In this document: piece after piece, positions 5,501 through 7,337 of the stretch
How positions within the stretch are numbered: position 1 is the stretch's first letter
Layout: each line of letters starts with the position of its first letter
Source of the DNA: Lentisphaeria bacterium
GTDB taxonomy: Bacteria > Verrucomicrobiota > Lentisphaeria > Oligosphaerales > JAFGRS01
Length of the DNA: 7,337 nucleotides
NCBI GenBank assembly: GCA_016935045.1
Contig: JAFGRS010000322.1
Location: forward strand, 1-7,337
Direction: 5' to 3'
Made by a program: the position numbers and the translations under genes
Notes under the pieces: model-generated
Database searches by the model: none
The model's input: the letters and a program-made list of their open reading frames with translations, nothing else
What the model was told of the DNA's origin: nothing

Positions 5501-7337
5501 CTGTGGACCGAGACGCTTTCGCCCCCGGGAACCGCGACGCTGGCGGAGACGGTCGCGGCCAGGGCGGCCGCGGGAGCGAGGCCCGTGGGCACACGGAAGG
5601 TGGTGACGGCGGCGCCGCCCTCCCCGGTCACGGTTCCCTGCCGCAGGGGTTCGGGATTGCAGAACGGCTTTTCGTCGTCGCCGAAGGCAAACTGCTCGTA
5701 GCCCTCGGGGCGGAACGGTGCATCGGAGAGGGTGAGGGAGAAGGTGACGTCGCTGGCTGCCGCGGCTCGGCCAAAGTAATAATCGGCCTGGACGGTGGCC
5801 TGCAGGTCCTCTCCCGGGCGGTAGAGCGCCCGATCCAGGGAGAGAGCGCAGCGCAGTCGGTCCGGACGGAACTCGGCGACCAGCACGGAGGCGGCGCCCC
5901 AGACCGCGTTCTCTGCGTTTCCGGGCATGCCGACCTCGAGCGTGTAGCGGCCATAGCGGGCCTCGGCGGGCAGATCGACGGCCTGCACGAAGAGACCTTC
6001 CGCGGCGGTGCTGCCCCGGTAGCGCCGCAGCACGGCCCCATCGGGAGTGAGGAGTCGCATTTCGAGGGGCAGATTGGCTGCCGGGTCCAGGGCGGGGGTC
6101 CTTACGATGGCGTGGCAGGAGAGGGTTTCGCCGGGCCGCAGCACGCCCCTGTCCGTATTGACCATGGCCTCGTAGGCCTGGGCCGGCGCAGGACGTCCGG
6201 ACGGTTCGACGGACTCGGTGTCGATGCTGTTGCCCTCGTCGAGGGCAAGAAGGGAGAGGTCTTCCCCGCGCCGGACCACAACCAGAAAGGGCTCCCTTTC
6301 CTCGGGCCGTCCCGGCGGCAGGTCGAGGATCAGGGTGCCGTCGGCGCCGCTCCGGCCCTGGGCGAGGACCTGGTTCTTGGCCGACAGGATGTCGACCTGG
6401 CAATCCCCGAGGGGGTTGGTGTCGGCAAGCCCCAGGGTCCAGAGGCAGAGCGTATCCCGTGTCGTGGCAGCCGCGAGGCCGATATCGGTCAGGACCAGGG
6501 TGCGGCGGGCGCTGCCGTAGGCGCCCTCCATGTCGCAGCGTGTCGCCTCGATGACGAAAAGGCCCCGACGGTGCTCCCCGAGCATGTCATCGAAGGGTAC
6601 GTTCAGGACGCGCTGCTCGTTCTCGGGCAGCCCGGGTTGGACAGTCACCTCCCCGGCGAAATGTCCGGCGCGGTCATGGGCCCAGAAGGGTCCTTTGAGC
6701 CAGGCAATGAGGTTGTTGGGGTAGACTCGATAGGCCTTGAGGTGGGCGTAGGCGGTGTTGCGGAAGCGGATGGGGAGAAGGTGCGGCCGGTGGGCGGGGA
6801 AGACGGTGCCGCTGCCCGCCATCTCGAGGAGCGGGTGCAGGTCCCGGGTGACGACGCCCAGGTTGACCTCCTCTTCCAGCGTGTGCAGGCCGTCGGCGGC
6901 CGGAAGACCCTTCAGGAACGTCAGCCGGTAATAGGTGCGCGGCCGGAAACCGCCCTGAAGCGCCCAGTGCATGCCACCACCCCACCAGTCCTCCCGCTGC
7001 AGATCGCAGGGCACCCCGGGAGTCACGCGCATGAACTCGGCGGCAGCCGTCCGGTCCAGCGGCAGACTGGAGCGGAACGTCAGCCGCAGTCCGTCGCCGC
7101 CGGTACTGCTGCCCGCGGCCGTGACGGTCAGGCGGTCCACCAGCGGGCAGGTCGTCTCCCAGGCGCTGCCCATGGGTCGACTGCCGTCGGCCGGACGCAG
7201 GGCCCCGTCGATCCGCAGGCGCAGTTCGGTGACACCCTGGGAGTGCAGCAGCCGGACTTCGGGCCTGGACGTCGGTTGGGCTTCCAGGCAGGTCACACCC
7301 CAACAGGACCCGTTCACGGCGTCGACCGCGAGGTGCC
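2494..7337 (-). CDS. yfhM: Bacterial alpha-2-macroglobulin (YfhM-like), thioester-containing, N-terminus cut by window edge
   Basis: This is a periplasmic protease-trapping protein of the bacterial alpha-2-macroglobulin family. Family knowledge: protease cuts a bait region, the fold collapses, and an internal Cys-Gln thioester bonds the attacker. Residues are numbered from the GTG at 7317. N-terminal macroglobulin domains fill about 20-380. An MG2-type domain lies at about 385-470 (RGVLRPGE) and a second YRPGE domain at about 492-600. The bait-region domain runs from about 745 (PVYRPGE) to VDAGVLAL at 883-890. The likely bait is about 917-951. The A2M core follows (FVIPDFSGELRITAVA, 972-987). 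The thioester domain, about 1145-1400, carries PYGCLEQ with Cys1166 and Gln1169, then GGFAMW, AYALYLL and HWGTTQNN. A C-terminal MG10-like domain contains LLPGGFEVE (1515-1523). The frame stays open past 7317 to the edge, and that GTG has no Shine-Dalgarno sequence or signal peptide, so the true start lies outside. Cys1166 sits near the position recalled for E. coli (about 1187), so little may be missing. It overlaps pbpC by 4 bases. Lysine is rare (7 seen) and cysteine frequent (26). Confidence 0.95.
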   Translation of the reverse strand, partial: HLAVDAVNGSCWGVTCLEAQPTSRPEVRLLHSQGVTELRLRIDGALRPADGSRPMGSAWETTCPLVDRLTVTAAGSSTGGDGLRLTFRSSLPLDRTAAAEFMRVTPGVPCDLQREDWWGGGMHWALQGGFRPRTYYRLTFLKGLPAADGLHTLEEEVNLGVVTRDLHPLLEMAGSGTVFPAHRPHLLPIRFRNTAYAHLKAYRVYPNNLIAWLKGPFWAHDRAGHFAGEVTVQPGLPENEQRVLNVPFDDMLGEHRRGLFVIEATRCDMEGAYGSARRTLVLTDIGLAAATTRDTLCLWTLGLADTNPLGDCQVDILSAKNQVLAQGRSGADGTLILDLPPGRPEEREPFLVVVRRGEDLSLLALDEGNSIDTESVEPSGRPAPAQAYEAMVNTDRGVLRPGETLSCHAIVRTPALDPAANLPLEMRLLTPDGAVLRRYRGSTAAEGLFVQAVDLPAEARYGRYTLEVGMPGNAENAVWGAASVLVAEFRPDRLRCALSLDRALYRPGEDLQATVQADYYFGRAAAASDVTFSLTLSDAPFRPEGYEQFAFGDDEKPFCNPEPLRQGTVTGEGGAAVTTFRVPTGLAPAAALAATVSASVAVPGGESVSVHRRAAVHPYPYYIGLAPARDHVERVRGDDMPFEWVLVAPDGATVEVPDSLPYELLFSHWEYVLRRLDDGTYRREWQQQTDSVSRGKLDTHGATRGLLRVTCPQPGSYRLRLGQAEGGPLTSYGFWFCEEGISEARPESPAFLVLTTDRPVYRPGETARIRLSSPGQGHAFAVVALGSALVHAAATPVAAGENEIGVPLPDTALGSCTLAVTLATVSPDGPCGLERTFGMTGIRFDQSPHSLQVTLAAPERVQPGERLPVRVEVQRSGEPAPALVHLTIVDAGVLALTRHATPDPFGFFHGPRRCEARFADLFDAIVPQDPEPYATVSTVAGDGIGHFLAGGRPQEQRHTVALSCVVEVNESGLGGAGFVIPDFSGELRITAVAVGERALGSASRPLTVRHPLTILPAVPRVLAPGDTFTVTATIHPDEEVSGTGMVSLALRGPAEIVSPAADQILALEPGRGVGVRWQCRTSADATGTLQVAIEARCGNTHRLVQESVRVRHGSPPRFRARFLTVAAGEESSLPLPEDYLPGGLWLSAQVSPSRQVETTAALAWLADYPYGCLEQSVSMAFMELCFRDLARALDASADTLTADRRRFDAAISCLVASELPSGGFAMWRHGHDLWLSGSIYACHLLAEGERRGLPAESALRQRLVRFLVDAVCGRHEGVSVGDRAYALYLLTVLGSPETALAQGLAADAALPPLARLLAGVAVAGAGRAAEAAPTIRRMLTEDPRGGVMGWDFDSDIRRQAMALCLAAEVDPEGEAVARLAQSLRASRTPEGHWGTTQNNALVLLALSRIGNDAPQGTARVTVSGRDPLTVQGQDVLTLGSAEVRAGVTLAAAGGPVFVALQERGVPRELPRTDLANGLTFEREYLGEDGQRRAAFRHGELVTVRLTFRSPVYRRNIAVADLLPGGFEVEDTAFVTRQGTGREKGDLHISMRQNLEDRLVLCLDLPGGDQGVTYSYGVRAVTPGEFLAPRARAEAMYDPQVAAECGGSERVTVQ

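Noticed and set aside
7315..7317. GTG at 7317 as the macroglobulin start codon
   Set aside because: The frame is open to the window edge (H-L-A-V-D-A precede it), no Shine-Dalgarno sequence lies upstream, and the following residues are not a signal peptide or lipobox as this periplasmic family needs.
266..7337. A wholly new biological system
   Set aside because: Both genes match well-described families, and their pairing is a known conserved one. Only the repeats, the overlap and the cysteine content go beyond the expected.

Overview
The window is a strongly GC-rich bacterial fragment. It holds one two-gene unit, read entirely on the minus strand, followed by a short non-coding tail at the low-coordinate end. 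The first gene (2494 to the right-hand edge) is a bacterial alpha-2-macroglobulin of the E. coli YfhM type with an intact PYGCLEQ thioester box. Its extreme N-terminus, including the start codon and any signal peptide or lipobox, lies outside the window. The second gene (266-2497) is a complete penicillin-binding protein 1C (pbpC), with a glycosyltransferase-51 domain, a transpeptidase domain and a BiPBP_C tail, and all catalytic motifs are visible. The two genes share the bases GTGA (stop of the first, start of the second), so they are almost certainly co-transcribed and translationally coupled.

How the genes work together: the pairing is a known conserved one (E. coli yfhM-pbpC). The accepted idea is that the macroglobulin sits in the periplasm and traps proteases that have breached the envelope, using a bait region and a covalent thioester. 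PBP1C polymerises and cross-links peptidoglycan, presumably as repair at the breach. Nothing here breaks that model. The promoter and any regulator would lie upstream, beyond position 7337.

The tail, 1-265, has no supportable gene but is rich in small repeats. There is a G+C hairpin directly after the pbpC stop, a second hairpin containing GGGGACATTCC, a TCCATGG heptamer array, a pair of near-identical 12-mers (TTGGACGTTCGA / TTGGGCGTTCGA) and a perfect 10-bp inverted repeat. I recall similar TTGGACGTTCGA and CCATGGTCCATGG strings from intergenic DNA of Kiritimatiellota/Lentisphaerota-type genomes in the PVC group. That is my best but tentative guess at the host; a Gram-negative (diderm) envelope is a safer inference from the gene pair. 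I found no RNA genes, CRISPR array, insertion sequence or clearly novel system.
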